The notes beneath the pieces were generated by a model. That model was not told the DNA's origin. It was given only the letters and a program-made list of their open reading frames with translations, and did not search any database. The translations under genes and the position numbers were made by a program. From contig NZ_CP017990.1 of NCBI RefSeq assembly GCF_002208095.1, positions 1,984,001 through 2,048,000 of the forward strand: a stretch of DNA of 64,000 nt. Direction: 5' to 3'. Below are positions 34,652-42,609 of the stretch, one piece after another. The DNA comes from Enterobacter cloacae complex sp. ECNIH7 (GTDB lineage Bacteria; Pseudomonadota; Gammaproteobacteria; Enterobacterales; Enterobacteriaceae). Within the stretch, counting starts at the first letter, position 1; each line of letters opens with the position of its first letter.

Positions 34652-34999
34652 ATGTTAGCCACCGTCCTTATCGCTGTCGTTGCTTTCATTCATCTCTACA
34701 TTCTTGTGCTGGAAATGTTCCTGTGGAATACCAAAACAGGGCACAAGGCCTTTAATCTGCGTCCTGATTTTGCGCGTGAGACCCGCGTGCTGGCCGCAAA
34801 CCAAGGGTTGTATAACGGTTTTCTGGCGGCCGGTCTGCTCTGGAGCCTCTGGCTCGGCGAAAAGGGTATTCAGGTGGCCATCTTCTTCCTGACCTGCGTA
34901 TTGATCGCCGGGCTCTTTGGCGCAGCCACCGCCAGCCGAAAAATTTTGTATGTACAGGCCGCGCCCGCTCTCGCAGCGCTGCTTGCGTTACTCATCTGA
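34652..34999 (+). CDS. DUF1304 small membrane protein
   Basis: 115 residues with about four predicted TM helices (residues 2-22, 45-66, 72-92, 97-114). The conserved N-terminal HLYILVLEMFLWNTKTGHKAFNL and the central ANQGLYNGFLAAGL are typical of the DUF1304 family, whose function is unknown. The ATG at 34652 follows GGGAGACAACACG; the nine codons upstream overlap the icd terminator and are not used. E. coli K-12 has no such gene after icd. Confidence 0.85.
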   Translation: MLATVLIAVVAFIHLYILVLEMFLWNTKTGHKAFNLRPDFARETRVLAANQGLYNGFLAAGLLWSLWLGEKGIQVAIFFLTCVLIAGLFGAATASRKILYVQAAPALAALLALLI

Positions 35000-35073
35000 A
35001 GCAATGCTTTGGTTGAGATAAGGCGTCCGATATACTGATGGCTTTACCCTTACAGGTTAGCGACGAGACTGTT

Positions 35074-35319
35074 ATGAACAACGATATCCCACTGAAATAT
35101 TATGACATTGCCGATGAGTACGCGACGGAAGCCGCAGAGCCCGTCGCTGACTCAGAGCGCGACGCGCTGGCACATTATTTCCAGCTGCTGCTCACCCGTT
35201 TATCGAATAATGAGGAGATTAGCGAGGAAGCCCAGCAGGAGATGGCCACTGAGGCCGGGATCCGTGCGGGTCGCATCGATGATATTGCGAACTTCCTCAA
35301 TCAGTGGGGAAATGAATAG
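35074..35319 (+). CDS. ymjA: YmjA, DUF2543 protein
   Basis: 81 residues, acidic and soluble, matching E. coli YmjA over its whole length ([26 protein letters not shown]... to NQWGNE). Function unknown. The start ATG at 35074 is chosen by that match; the open frame reaches 35038. In E. coli ymjA lies elsewhere (next to the puu genes), so its position next to icd is a rearrangement relative to E. coli. Confidence 0.88.
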   Translation: MNNDIPLKYYDIADEYATEAAEPVADSERDALAHYFQLLLTRLSNNEEISEEAQQEMATEAGIRAGRIDDIANFLNQWGNE

Positions 35320-35325
35320 TCTGCT

Positions 35326-35487
35326 TCAAAAGCCGTTATGCTGATGCTTTGCGATGCAGCTTAGCATCACGCTATCGGACCACATGCATTTTTTCCGCAG
35401 AATATGCGACGCGGGGGCGTCTATAAACAGCGCGAAAATAACGGTCAGACAAAAGAGTACCACTGGTAATAGTAAGGATAATTTCAC
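35326..35487 (-). CDS. Possible 53-residue single-span membrane protein
   Basis: A GTG-started frame reads MKLSLLLPVVLFCLTVIFALF (one strong TM helix, about residues 3-22) followed by a basic, Cys-containing tail ending KHQHNGF. I do not recognise it. Support is the charge-hydrophobic-basic pattern of small inner-membrane proteins. Against it are the GTG start, no clear ribosome-binding site (GG 11 bases ahead) and its presence in an AT-rich gap between ymjA and an EAL gene. Confidence 0.35.
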   Translation of the reverse strand: MKLSLLLPVVLFCLTVIFALFIDAPASHILRKKCMWSDSVMLSCIAKHQHNGF

Positions 35488-35609
35488 GTTTTTAACCAAA
35501 ATATGAGTGTGCTTCAGGGTAATCTACCGTCTGAATGTGACGACTATATGTTTTTGCGTAAAAAATAGAAATGCCCGACTGGAAAAAAACGGACGCGCAA
35601 GGCTTCGGA

Positions 35610-37109
35610 TTACGGTGCGACCCCGGTGAGTCGCTTCGCCAGCTCGCTTCGGGTGAGTGCTTTTGAAAAATACCATCCCTGAATCAGCGCATCGGGATAT
35701 CTGCTTGCAATAAAGCGATATTGAATTTCATTTTCCACGCCCTCGAAAACAAGCGTTTTATTCAATCTTGCAAGGGCATCGCTGAAGATTACAAAGATGT
35801 TTTGCTTATAATGCTCGCTGATGCCGTCCACCAGCGACTTATCGATTTTGATTTCATCATATTCAAGCAGCGAAAGGCGGGCGAGGTTCGAGTTCTGCAC
35901 GCCAAAATCATCTATTGATATTTTAACGCCGAGCGATTTCAGCTCCTGACAGAATTCCCCGAGGATATCTGCCGTGGAAACGGCTTTCTCAGAGAGTTCG
36001 ACCTTCATCAGGGAAAGGGGAAGGTGGTTGGCAAAACACGCACGGCGCAAAATAGTAATGAACTGTCCATCTTCAATTTCCTTGTGCCCAACGTTTATTG
36101 AGACTATCAGCTGGTGTTTTATCGCCAGAGGGGCAATTTCGGAAAGGGATTTTTCGATAATATTACTGTAATATTTTTTATACAGGCCGATCTTCTTAAT
36201 TAATGGGATAAACAGCTCCGGAGAGACGTCCCCGTGCTTTTGATCGCGCCATCTCGACAGAACTTCGACACCCACGATTTTTTGATCGTGAATGCGAATA
36301 ATGGGCTGATAGTTAACGCTGATAGTATTCGTGATGACGGCTTTTATCAGCGTACGTTCCAGAGAAAAACGGTCTTCATAGATACGGAAGATAAATAACG
36401 TTATCGCAATCCAGATAAAACAGAGAATTACTGCGAGAAGCGCAAAGATAAACGGCGGCAACGAGGCCAGCCCGGCGTCGTGATGCTTCACGATGACGCA
36501 CAGGTCCCAGAAGGTGCTGCACTGTGTCAGAGTCAGGGTAAACAACGTCGAATGCAGCCAGCTCTGCTGATTTAGCTCCGTGGCGGCCGAAAAAAAGACT
36601 CTGCCGAAGTCTTTGGTGGTAGCACTGAGCGAATAGCTTGCGGTAACCGGGGTGAATTTATCGTAAGCATAGCGGGAGGTGAAGATAATAATATTATTAT
36701 AAATTGCCGCATTGCCCGTGAAAAAGTCTTTTCTCGAAAACTGGGCCAGGAGAAAGCCCCTCGGCGTTTTATGCAGTTCTGCAGGAAGTGCAACGGGCGT
36801 CGCGAGTTTCCCCCAAAAAGCGGTACAGACAATTTTTCCCTTCTCAATAAAGCCGATATCGGCAAAATAAAGATTATTAAGCTTAATTTGTCTGTAGCGA
36901 TCGAGGCTGGTTTTATCACATCCCTGCGTCGTGATGCTTTTGAGACCCAGCGCCACGCTTTGGGACACGTCTTCTGAATAATGTAAAAGGGTACGGGATA
37001 TTTCACGCTGTTTGCTCTTCTGCTGACCGATGATTACAACATTGACCGCATAAAGAGACAGGAAGACCAGAAGCGTTGAAGCAATAGCAACGGCAATGAG
37101 CTTTTTCAT
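35610..37109 (-). CDS. CSS-type EAL cyclic-di-GMP phosphodiesterase
   Basis: About 499 residues from MKKLIAVAIAST at 37109 (the frame is open to 37172). TM1 is about residues 2-24, the periplasmic CSS-like sensor about 25-215 with the short motif GCDKTS in place of Cys-Ser-Ser, TM2 about 220-245, then an EAL domain. Catalytic positions look present: EVL for EAL, SINV, the ELSE Glu, SIDDFG, KIDKS, EGVE and QGWYF, though DDFGVQNSN differs from DDFGTGYSS. It should hydrolyse cyclic-di-GMP, with activity perhaps set by periplasmic thiol state. AT-rich codon use (many AAA, ATT, TTA) contrasts with neighbours and suggests transfer. Confidence 0.85.
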   Translation of the reverse strand: MKKLIAVAIASTLLVFLSLYAVNVVIIGQQKSKQREISRTLLHYSEDVSQSVALGLKSITTQGCDKTSLDRYRQIKLNNLYFADIGFIEKGKIVCTAFWGKLATPVALPAELHKTPRGFLLAQFSRKDFFTGNAAIYNNIIIFTSRYAYDKFTPVTASYSLSATTKDFGRVFFSAATELNQQSWLHSTLFTLTLTQCSTFWDLCVIVKHHDAGLASLPPFIFALLAVILCFIWIAITLFIFRIYEDRFSLERTLIKAVITNTISVNYQPIIRIHDQKIVGVEVLSRWRDQKHGDVSPELFIPLIKKIGLYKKYYSNIIEKSLSEIAPLAIKHQLIVSINVGHKEIEDGQFITILRRACFANHLPLSLMKVELSEKAVSTADILGEFCQELKSLGVKISIDDFGVQNSNLARLSLLEYDEIKIDKSLVDGISEHYKQNIFVIFSDALARLNKTLVFEGVENEIQYRFIASRYPDALIQGWYFSKALTRSELAKRLTGVAP

Positions 37110-37314
37110 TTTCCAGTTATCCAGTCCGCTCCCTGATTTCACAAATCTTAACACAGCCAGGGCAAGGAACAAGCCTGATAGTCACGTCATGTGAGTAAAT
37201 GCCGGCAGGTGAACTCATACGAAAGTATCAGTTTTTTAAGACAATTCTCATCTAAGCTATTTTCATTGTTATAAGCAATACCGGGTTAGCACAGGCTCTT
37301 CAACCAGAACATCC

Positions 37315-38865
37315 ATGCTTGATTTTTCTATTAAGGAAAACATCGTGCGCAACGTGATGATCCCTATTCTTAGCGCTCTGTTTCTTTTTCTGAGCGGCAT
37401 TTTGATTATTAACTGGCAGCTATGGCAGATGGCGAAGCTGAGTAATAGTCATACCGCCACGGCCAGCACCCAAAAAATAGAAAACATTCTGGCTGAAGCA
37501 GTCAGTGCGGCCAGCACGGCGAAGCGCGTTGCGGCCGAAGGGTGTACCAGTAGCGGACAGCTGGCGCTGGGGACAGAGGCAGCGCTAAAACCGCATCTGC
37601 GCGCCATCATGATCGAGCAGCAGGGTAAGATCATCTGTACTTCCCTTCCCGGGAATGGCGTGTTGATTATTCATCCTGAGACGTTACCTGCCGAAAAATT
37701 GGTGCTGTTACCGGGCAGTCGACTGGTGAACGGCATTCCGGTGCTTGTCTTTCAGATGCCCATCGTGGGAGGGCGCGTCATCGTCAGCATCAGTGACGCG
37801 CATTTACAGGACGTCATTGCAAGCGCATCGAACAGCATGGATCTGGGGCTGGTTGTCGGCGAAAGCATGCTTGTTCGCAACGGTGCAGTGAGGGGCTGGA
37901 AAGCGGCCTCCTGGGCGGGGGCGCTTACGGCATCAACGCAATTTCCCTTCAGCCTCGCCTGGCAACCTCCTGCCTTTTTCAGCCTGACGCGGCTTTTGCA
38001 ACAGGGATGGAGCCTGATACTGCTTATTCTTGCGCTATCGGTGGCGGTGGGTATTTTGATCCGCCGATGCAAGGGGAAAAGTACCTCATTTGAAGACGAC
38101 TTACGTAAGGCCATTTTGCAGGGGGAGATCGTGCCTTATTACCAGCCGATCGTGAACGGCGAAACCGGCGGGTTATACGGCGTTGAGGTCCTGGCAAGAT
38201 GGAAGCATCCAAAGTCAGGCTTTATCCCGCCGGATGTCTTTATTCCGATTGCCGAACGTAGCGGGTTGATTATACCGCTGACCAAAGGGTTAATGGCAAA
38301 AGTGGTGACCCAGCTTAAGCCGCTTTTGCCTAAGCTACCGGACGGGTTTCATATCGGGGTAAACATCAGCGCCAGACATATTAATGCGCCTTCATTTATC
38401 GGTGACTGCCGCGTCTTCGGGAAGGGGTTTCAGGGTAAAGAGGTCAAACTGGTTCTCGAGGTGACCGAGCGTGAACCGCTGATCGATAATCCCCACCTCG
38501 TGGAAAACCTCAACATGCTGCATAACGCCGGCTTTGTTATTGCCCTGGATGATTTTGGTACGGGTTATTCCGGGCTGTCATGCCTTAATGCGCTGGCCAT
38601 TGATTATATTAAAATTGATAAAAGCTTTGTGAACCGGGTTTCAGAGGAAAAGGACTCAACGATCCTGCTGGACTGCGTCATTGACCTGGCGAAAAAACTC
38701 TCTTTACGCATTGTTGCTGAAGGCGTAGAAACAAAAGAGCAACTGGAGTATCTCAACCGTAATGAGATAACCCTGTTACAGGGATATTATTTTGGTAAGC
38801 CCGTCTCCTATATCGATTTTATTAAAGTCATTTTATCTAAACCCAGGGAGACCGTTAGTTTGTAA
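37315..38865 (+). CDS. CSS-type EAL cyclic-di-GMP phosphodiesterase
   Basis: 516 residues. TM1 is about 15-36, the periplasmic sensor about 40-235 with EGCTSSGQ holding the CSS-like Cys, TM2 about 237-256, and a complete EAL domain: VEVLARW, GVNISARH, LEVTERE, ALDDFGTGYSGLSCL, IKIDKSF, AEGVETKEQ and LQGYYFG. All metal and substrate residues expected for an active enzyme are visible. It is divergent from the other EAL gene (205 bp) and followed 125 bp later by a cyclase, so one locus can both make and destroy cyclic-di-GMP. Ligand unknown. Confidence 0.9.
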   Translation: MLDFSIKENIVRNVMIPILSALFLFLSGILIINWQLWQMAKLSNSHTATASTQKIENILAEAVSAASTAKRVAAEGCTSSGQLALGTEAALKPHLRAIMIEQQGKIICTSLPGNGVLIIHPETLPAEKLVLLPGSRLVNGIPVLVFQMPIVGGRVIVSISDAHLQDVIASASNSMDLGLVVGESMLVRNGAVRGWKAASWAGALTASTQFPFSLAWQPPAFFSLTRLLQQGWSLILLILALSVAVGILIRRCKGKSTSFEDDLRKAILQGEIVPYYQPIVNGETGGLYGVEVLARWKHPKSGFIPPDVFIPIAERSGLIIPLTKGLMAKVVTQLKPLLPKLPDGFHIGVNISARHINAPSFIGDCRVFGKGFQGKEVKLVLEVTEREPLIDNPHLVENLNMLHNAGFVIALDDFGTGYSGLSCLNALAIDYIKIDKSFVNRVSEEKDSTILLDCVIDLAKKLSLRIVAEGVETKEQLEYLNRNEITLLQGYYFGKPVSYIDFIKVILSKPRETVSL

Positions 38866-38990
38866 AACGAAATAAAGACGAGCTTCAGTTGCATGCTTAA
38901 GTGCAATTCATTTTCCTCTTATCCCGAGCTTTGTTACAGTGACAAGAGTTGTCAGCCAGGGATGTCAGGCGTGATAAGGTGGAAAAGCTC

Positions 38991-40463
38991 GTGCATGTGA
39001 AAAATACTTTTTACACAACAACCATTACCGTCATCATTGTCTCATTGATCATCTCGCTGTCGCTTGCCGTCCAAATTGCCACGTCCAGACAGCAGTCAAT
39101 TCAGCAAATTAATACCAGCGTTGCTAACCTGAGCCATACCCTTGATGTCTACACCGAGGGGATCATGCGCCAAAGCGAAATGTTAATTACTACCGTTTCC
39201 GACATAATAGAAATTTATGGCATGACGCCGCAACAGGCGACCAATATTCAGCGGATGATAAATAATCAGGATAATCTTCTTACCCAGATTAATAATGTGG
39301 TTGTTTACGACGCTCAGGGCGATATCTTTACCGCGTTGCACGAAACTTTTACAGGCCCACGCAAAGGATCGGACAGGTCATTTTTTATCTATCACAAGGA
39401 AAATAAAAATCAGCAGATTTTTATTGGTGAGCCGGTGGTAAGCAGAACCAATGGCAAATGGGTCATTACCATTAGTCGTCGCCTTGAAACCCAGACCGGA
39501 GCATTTAACGGTGTGGTGGTGGTGACGTTGGGTATCGAGAATTTTCTCGCGCTTTACGGGCAGATTAATATTGGTCACCTGGGCGTCATTGGCTTAACGA
39601 CACAATCCGGCGTGCTGCTGGTCCGGTATCCCTTTAAAAATACCTATATTGGCACGATTGTTTCTGATTCACCCCTCTTCAGGAAATACCTAAAGGTACA
39701 AAATACGGGGATAGCCAGCTCCATCTCGCGGTTTGATAAAATCGAGCGCATCTATGCCTATGAGAAAAACAGACGCTACGGACTGGTCACCACCGTGGCG
39801 GTTAGCATTGATGAAGCTCTTGCCCCCTGGCGCAAGCAGGCTATTCAGCTGGCGCTACTCATTTTCGTGTTCACGGCGATACTCATCGTAGCGTCATACT
39901 TCCTGTATTCCGACCTGTCCCGAAAAACACGTGATAACAAAGCGCTGAAGATTATTGCCTCAGAAGATGCGTTGACCGGGCTGTACAATCGCCGCGTATT
40001 TGATGAAAAAATCCTCTCGGACATCGCTATGTGTGCCGCGCATGACGCGCCGATTTCGATACTGATCGTGGACGTTGACTACTTCAAAAAATACAACGAT
40101 AACTACGGCCATCCGGAAGGGGATCGGTGTCTGGCTATGCTCGGAAACAGCCTCAGGGAGAGCCTTACCCGTGATAATCAGCTTGTGGCGCGCTACGGCG
40201 GAGAGGAGTTTGCCCTGATATTACCTGATACGGATATCCAGGAGGCGCTTCGACTGGCGCAGACGATCATTCGCAACGTGTTTTCCCTGCAAATCGCCCA
40301 TGCCTTTAGCCCCTTCGGCCGGGTGACGGTAAGCGTCGGTATTTCTACCGCCCGTGCCGTCGACATCGCGGGCAGCCAGCAGAATATCATTATTGCCGCT
40401 GACCAGGCGCTCTACCAGGCAAAACGCGCAGGACGTAACCGGTACGCGTTTGTTGGGGTATGA
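38991..40463 (+). CDS. Membrane dCache-GGDEF diguanylate cyclase
   Basis: About 490 residues. TM1 is about 9-30, the periplasmic dCache domain about 35-280, TM2 about 287-308, and the GGDEF domain has the active motif GGEEFALILP preceded by DALTGLYNRR and IVDVDYFKKYND. The inhibitory I-site RxxD reads RDNQ, so product inhibition is probably lost. The frame is open from TTG at 38949; I prefer GTG at 38991, nine bases after AAGGTGG, which gives MHVKNTFYTTTITVI. Four bases after its stop is the 3' end of a minus-strand small-RNA candidate. Confidence 0.88.
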   Translation: MHVKNTFYTTTITVIIVSLIISLSLAVQIATSRQQSIQQINTSVANLSHTLDVYTEGIMRQSEMLITTVSDIIEIYGMTPQQATNIQRMINNQDNLLTQINNVVVYDAQGDIFTALHETFTGPRKGSDRSFFIYHKENKNQQIFIGEPVVSRTNGKWVITISRRLETQTGAFNGVVVVTLGIENFLALYGQINIGHLGVIGLTTQSGVLLVRYPFKNTYIGTIVSDSPLFRKYLKVQNTGIASSISRFDKIERIYAYEKNRRYGLVTTVAVSIDEALAPWRKQAIQLALLIFVFTAILIVASYFLYSDLSRKTRDNKALKIIASEDALTGLYNRRVFDEKILSDIAMCAAHDAPISILIVDVDYFKKYNDNYGHPEGDRCLAMLGNSLRESLTRDNQLVARYGGEEFALILPDTDIQEALRLAQTIIRNVFSLQIAHAFSPFGRVTVSVGISTARAVDIAGSQQNIIIAADQALYQAKRAGRNRYAFVGV

Positions 40464-40467
40464 ACAG

Positions 40468-40600
40468 AAAAAAAAGCCCACTCAGGAGTGGGCAAAAAAT
40501 ACTGGAAGCAATGTGAGCAATGTCGTACTGAATACCTGAGTGTTACGCTCAACTATTCAGTGTTGAGAAAGATAATCTTTCTCAACAAAAGATGCAACCC
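40468..40600 (-). ncRNA. Candidate CRP-controlled small RNA
   Basis: On the minus strand, from an inferred start near 40600, three structured modules follow one another. A 13-bp-arm hairpin lies at 40587-40561 (TGTTGAGAAAGAT / ATCTTTCTCAACA). A second stem at 40560-40528 has arms CTGAATA/TATTCAG with inner TGAG/CTCA. After a 30-base unpaired stretch containing CATTGCTTCC comes a terminator GCCCACTC/GAGTGGGC (40493-40476) with eight Us. The terminator faces only the minus strand, yet there is no minus-strand protein gene here. A CATAAA -10 (40611-40606) and a perfect CRP core centred 62 bp upstream of the start complete it. I do not recognise the RNA. Confidence 0.6.
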
Positions 40601-40654
40601 CACAGTTTATGCGGCAGGTTCTTTTTGTTGGTGAATAATTGCGCACTCTCTCAT

Positions 40655-40670
40655 TGTGATGCCTGTCACA
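40655..40670. promoter_or_regulatory. CRP site between yeaQ and the small-RNA candidate
   Basis: TGTGA-TGCCTG-TCACA is a perfect CRP core. Its centre is about 62 bp before the inferred minus-strand RNA start (class I spacing). It is about 44 bp before a possible yeaQ start read from TGCTATTCT (40692-40700), a sigma-S-like extended -10. Confidence 0.75.
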
Positions 40671-40748
40671 AATTTCCTTTTTGAAATCCTGTGCTATTCT
40701 TTTTTGTGTCGTTGATTTAATGACAAAAACCATACAGAGAGGAAAGTT

Positions 40749-40997
40749 ATGGGAATTTTATCCTGGATTATCTTTGGGCTTATTGCGGGTATTCTGGCGA
40801 AGTGGATTATGCCGGGCAAAGATGGCGGTGGTTTTATCGTCACCGTAATACTGGGTATTATCGGCGCGGTAGTCGGCGGCTGGATCAGTACGCTGTTCGG
40901 TTTTGGCAAAGTCGATGGCTTTAATTTCGGCAGCTTTGCCGTCGCGGTCATCGGTGCGCTGGTTGTTCTGTTTATCTACAGAAAAATCAAAAGCTAA
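40749..40997 (+). CDS. yeaQ: YeaQ/YmgE family (GlsB/transglycosylase-associated) membrane protein
   Basis: 82 residues, three predicted TM helices and a Gly-rich core (AKWIMPGKDGGGFIVTVILGIIGAVVGGWI). This family is stress-inducible and of unknown function; its transglycosylase-associated name is historical. E. coli has two paralogues, yeaQ and ymgE. The neighbourhood (yoaJ, yoaK, dgcP, yoaF, yeaO) is that of yeaQ, hence the symbol. GAGAGGAAAGTT precedes the ATG. Confidence 0.88.
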   Translation: MGILSWIIFGLIAGILAKWIMPGKDGGGFIVTVILGIIGAVVGGWISTLFGFGKVDGFNFGSFAVAVIGALVVLFIYRKIKS

Positions 40998-41011
40998 GGC
41001 TTAAAAGCGTT

Positions 41012-41041
41012 AAAAAAGGCTGCCAGATGGCGGCCTTTTTT
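41012..41041 (+). terminator. Terminator after yeaQ
   Basis: AAAAAGGCTGCC, AGAT, GGCGGCCTTTTT; 11 of 12 positions pair. The A-tract on the left lets it also end yoaJ transcription from the other side. Confidence 0.82.
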
Positions 41042-41052
41042 ACGTGGCGGGT

Positions 41053-41127
41053 TTACCACCAGCCAAGCTGCGCGCCGGCAAACGCCGCGATGGCTACGAT
41101 CAGCATAATGAGGGTCGTTTTTCTCAT
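41053..41127 (-). CDS. yoaJ: YoaJ, 24-residue membrane peptide
   Basis: Reads MRKTTLIMLIVAIAAFAGAQ followed by LGWW, which aligns with E. coli YoaJ (MKKTTIIMMGVAIIVVLGTE then LGWW). One TM helix after a short basic start. Its ATG follows the yoaK TAA with no gap (TAAATG), so it is translationally coupled. Function unknown; in E. coli the protein was confirmed as expressed and membrane-located. Confidence 0.85.
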   Translation of the reverse strand: MRKTTLIMLIVAIAAFAGAQLGWW

Positions 41128-41226
41128 TTATGCCCCAGGCGCCGCGTAACCACCGACAAAAAACCATGCTAAAAAAATCACCGCCGTTATAAAAATAACG
41201 ACCGGGAAGAGGATCCCTATTCTCAT
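41128..41226 (-). CDS. yoaK: YoaK, 32-residue membrane peptide
   Basis: Reads MRIGILFPVVIFITAVIFLA then WFFVGGYAAPGA, nearly identical to E. coli YoaK (same length, same GGYAAPGA ending). A single TM helix occupies most of the peptide. GATGGTATG precedes the start. It is followed directly by yoaJ; both lie between yeaQ and dgcP, on the dgcP strand. Confidence 0.88.
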   Translation of the reverse strand: MRIGILFPVVIFITAVIFLAWFFVGGYAAPGA

Positions 41227-41271
41227 ACCATCACCTGTTTCGGTTTCTATAACGCCGTAGAGTGTACGGGG

Positions 41272-42300
41272 TTAATCCATAGTGAGAAAGCGTGTTTTGC
41301 TTTTTCCTTTCTTATCCTGATACATCGCGACATCCGCGTCGCGTAATGCGCTGTCCGGATCGGTTACCCCAGGGTCTACTTCGATAACGCCGACGCTGGC
41401 TCCGGGGTAAATGAGGTTGACGCTACCCAGCCAGTATTCACCGGCAATACAGGCGCTGAGGCGCGTTTTGAGCAGCGTGACCTGCGCGTTATCTCCTTCA
41501 CAGTGGGATGTGCTCAACGACGCCACCAGAAACTCATCGCCGCCCAGCCGGCCAATGATATCGTCCTGCTGTTTTTCTTCCGTCAGACGCTTGCCCACTT
41601 CAATCAGGAACTGGTCGCCGGCCTCGTGGCCGTAGCGATCGTTAATCAGCTTGAAATCATCCAGATCGATGAACGCGATGACGGTGTTACGCTTAAGGTG
41701 CCGCGCCAGGGAAAACAGCGTGGTCAGATCTTCAAAAATGGCGCGACGGTTGGGTAAACCGGTAAGGGCATCCGTGTAAGAGTGCGCGATGAGGGCCGCA
41801 TTGGCTTCGCGAAGCTGGGTTACCAGCGACTCTTTCTGAATGGACTGGGCAATCAGCCCGGCGAATAACTTCAGAACCTGTTCACCACGCTCGCTAAGCG
41901 GCTTTCTGGCCGTGCTGGTGGCACAAAGCGTTCCGTAGAGTGAACCATCCGCAAGATGGACAGGAATACTCATGTAGGTCGTAATGCCGAGCGCTTTCGC
42001 CGCCTCGCACTCCGGCCAGCGTTCGGGAACGTCGTTGCTGAATACGGTGTCGCTATCCAGCGCGCGCTTACACAGCGTTTCATCCCAAGGGACGCTCAGC
42101 CCCTCAGGGATTGTCATCTGCTTGCTGTTGCGGGCGTAGAGGATATGCTGCAGTCGGGCTTCGATATCTACCTTGGTGAGGTAAGTCGACTCCATGTCAG
42201 TCACGATCTCCAGCATCTCCAGCAGCTGACGAACGAGACCTTCAAGGGATTGTTCAGTGGCGAGGGTTTCTGAAACACGGGCAAGGATAATATCCGACAT
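41272..42300 (-). CDS. dgcP: GAF-GGDEF diguanylate cyclase DgcP (YeaP)
   Basis: 342 residues, soluble. The N-terminal GAF domain (about 20-165) contains YLTKVDIEARLQHILYARNS and SIPVHLADGSLYGTLCA; the GGDEF domain (about 180-340) has DALTGLPNRRAIF, FIDLDDFKLINDRYGH and the active motif GRLGGDEFLV. The I-site position reads QQDD, without the Arg. I use MSDIILARVSETLA at 42300 to match E. coli DgcP; the open frame reaches 42342. yoaK ends the gap downstream. A small-RNA or leader-attenuator candidate lies 127-204 bp upstream on the same strand. Confidence 0.93.
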   Translation of the reverse strand: MSDIILARVSETLATEQSLEGLVRQLLEMLEIVTDMESTYLTKVDIEARLQHILYARNSKQMTIPEGLSVPWDETLCKRALDSDTVFSNDVPERWPECEAAKALGITTYMSIPVHLADGSLYGTLCATSTARKPLSERGEQVLKLFAGLIAQSIQKESLVTQLREANAALIAHSYTDALTGLPNRRAIFEDLTTLFSLARHLKRNTVIAFIDLDDFKLINDRYGHEAGDQFLIEVGKRLTEEKQQDDIIGRLGGDEFLVASLSTSHCEGDNAQVTLLKTRLSACIAGEYWLGSVNLIYPGASVGVIEVDPGVTDPDSALRDADVAMYQDKKGKSKTRFLTMD

Positions 42301-42426
42301 GACGTAGAATGACTCCCAGGCAGAAGACGTCTGCATCTGCATGTTATGCTGAGTTTTTAGACTTCAGGCATAGTAAAACATGAATATAAAAAATTTAATA
42401 TATGCAGGGAGTGGGCCGCAGGATAG

Positions 42427-42504
42427 AAAAAAGGCCCCGTTGTTGAGACCGGGGCAAAGACATCTTGATTACGGAATGATGTTCTCTGGTCATATCGAGA
42501 ACAT
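42427..42504 (-). ncRNA. Candidate ~78-nt small RNA, or dgcP leader attenuator
   Basis: Minus-strand reading. Predicted -10 TATAGT (42515-42510) lies within the perfect palindrome CAACACTATAGTGTTG. The transcript would begin near 42504 with a hairpin ATGTTCTC / GAGAACAT (10-nt loop), pass a 23-nt unpaired stretch, and end at a terminator GCCCCG-N10-CGGGGC followed by C and six Us (42455-42427). No protein gene on the minus strand lies upstream. The -35 match is poor. It could be an independent RNA or a premature-termination leader for dgcP, whose start is 127 bp further on. Confidence 0.55.
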
Positions 42505-42609
42505 GCAACACTATAGTGTTGAAAAGTGCAGTTAAAATGGAGAAATCATGGAGAAAGCGGCGATGACCCGTTACCCTTAGACTGTCATGATGTCACAAGG
42601 ATCAATGAG

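Noticed and set aside
42479-42504. ATGTTCTC/GAGAACAT repeat read as a transcription-factor operator only
   Set aside because: Its position at the predicted RNA 5' end with a terminator 25 nt later fits an RNA hairpin better, although an operator is not excluded.
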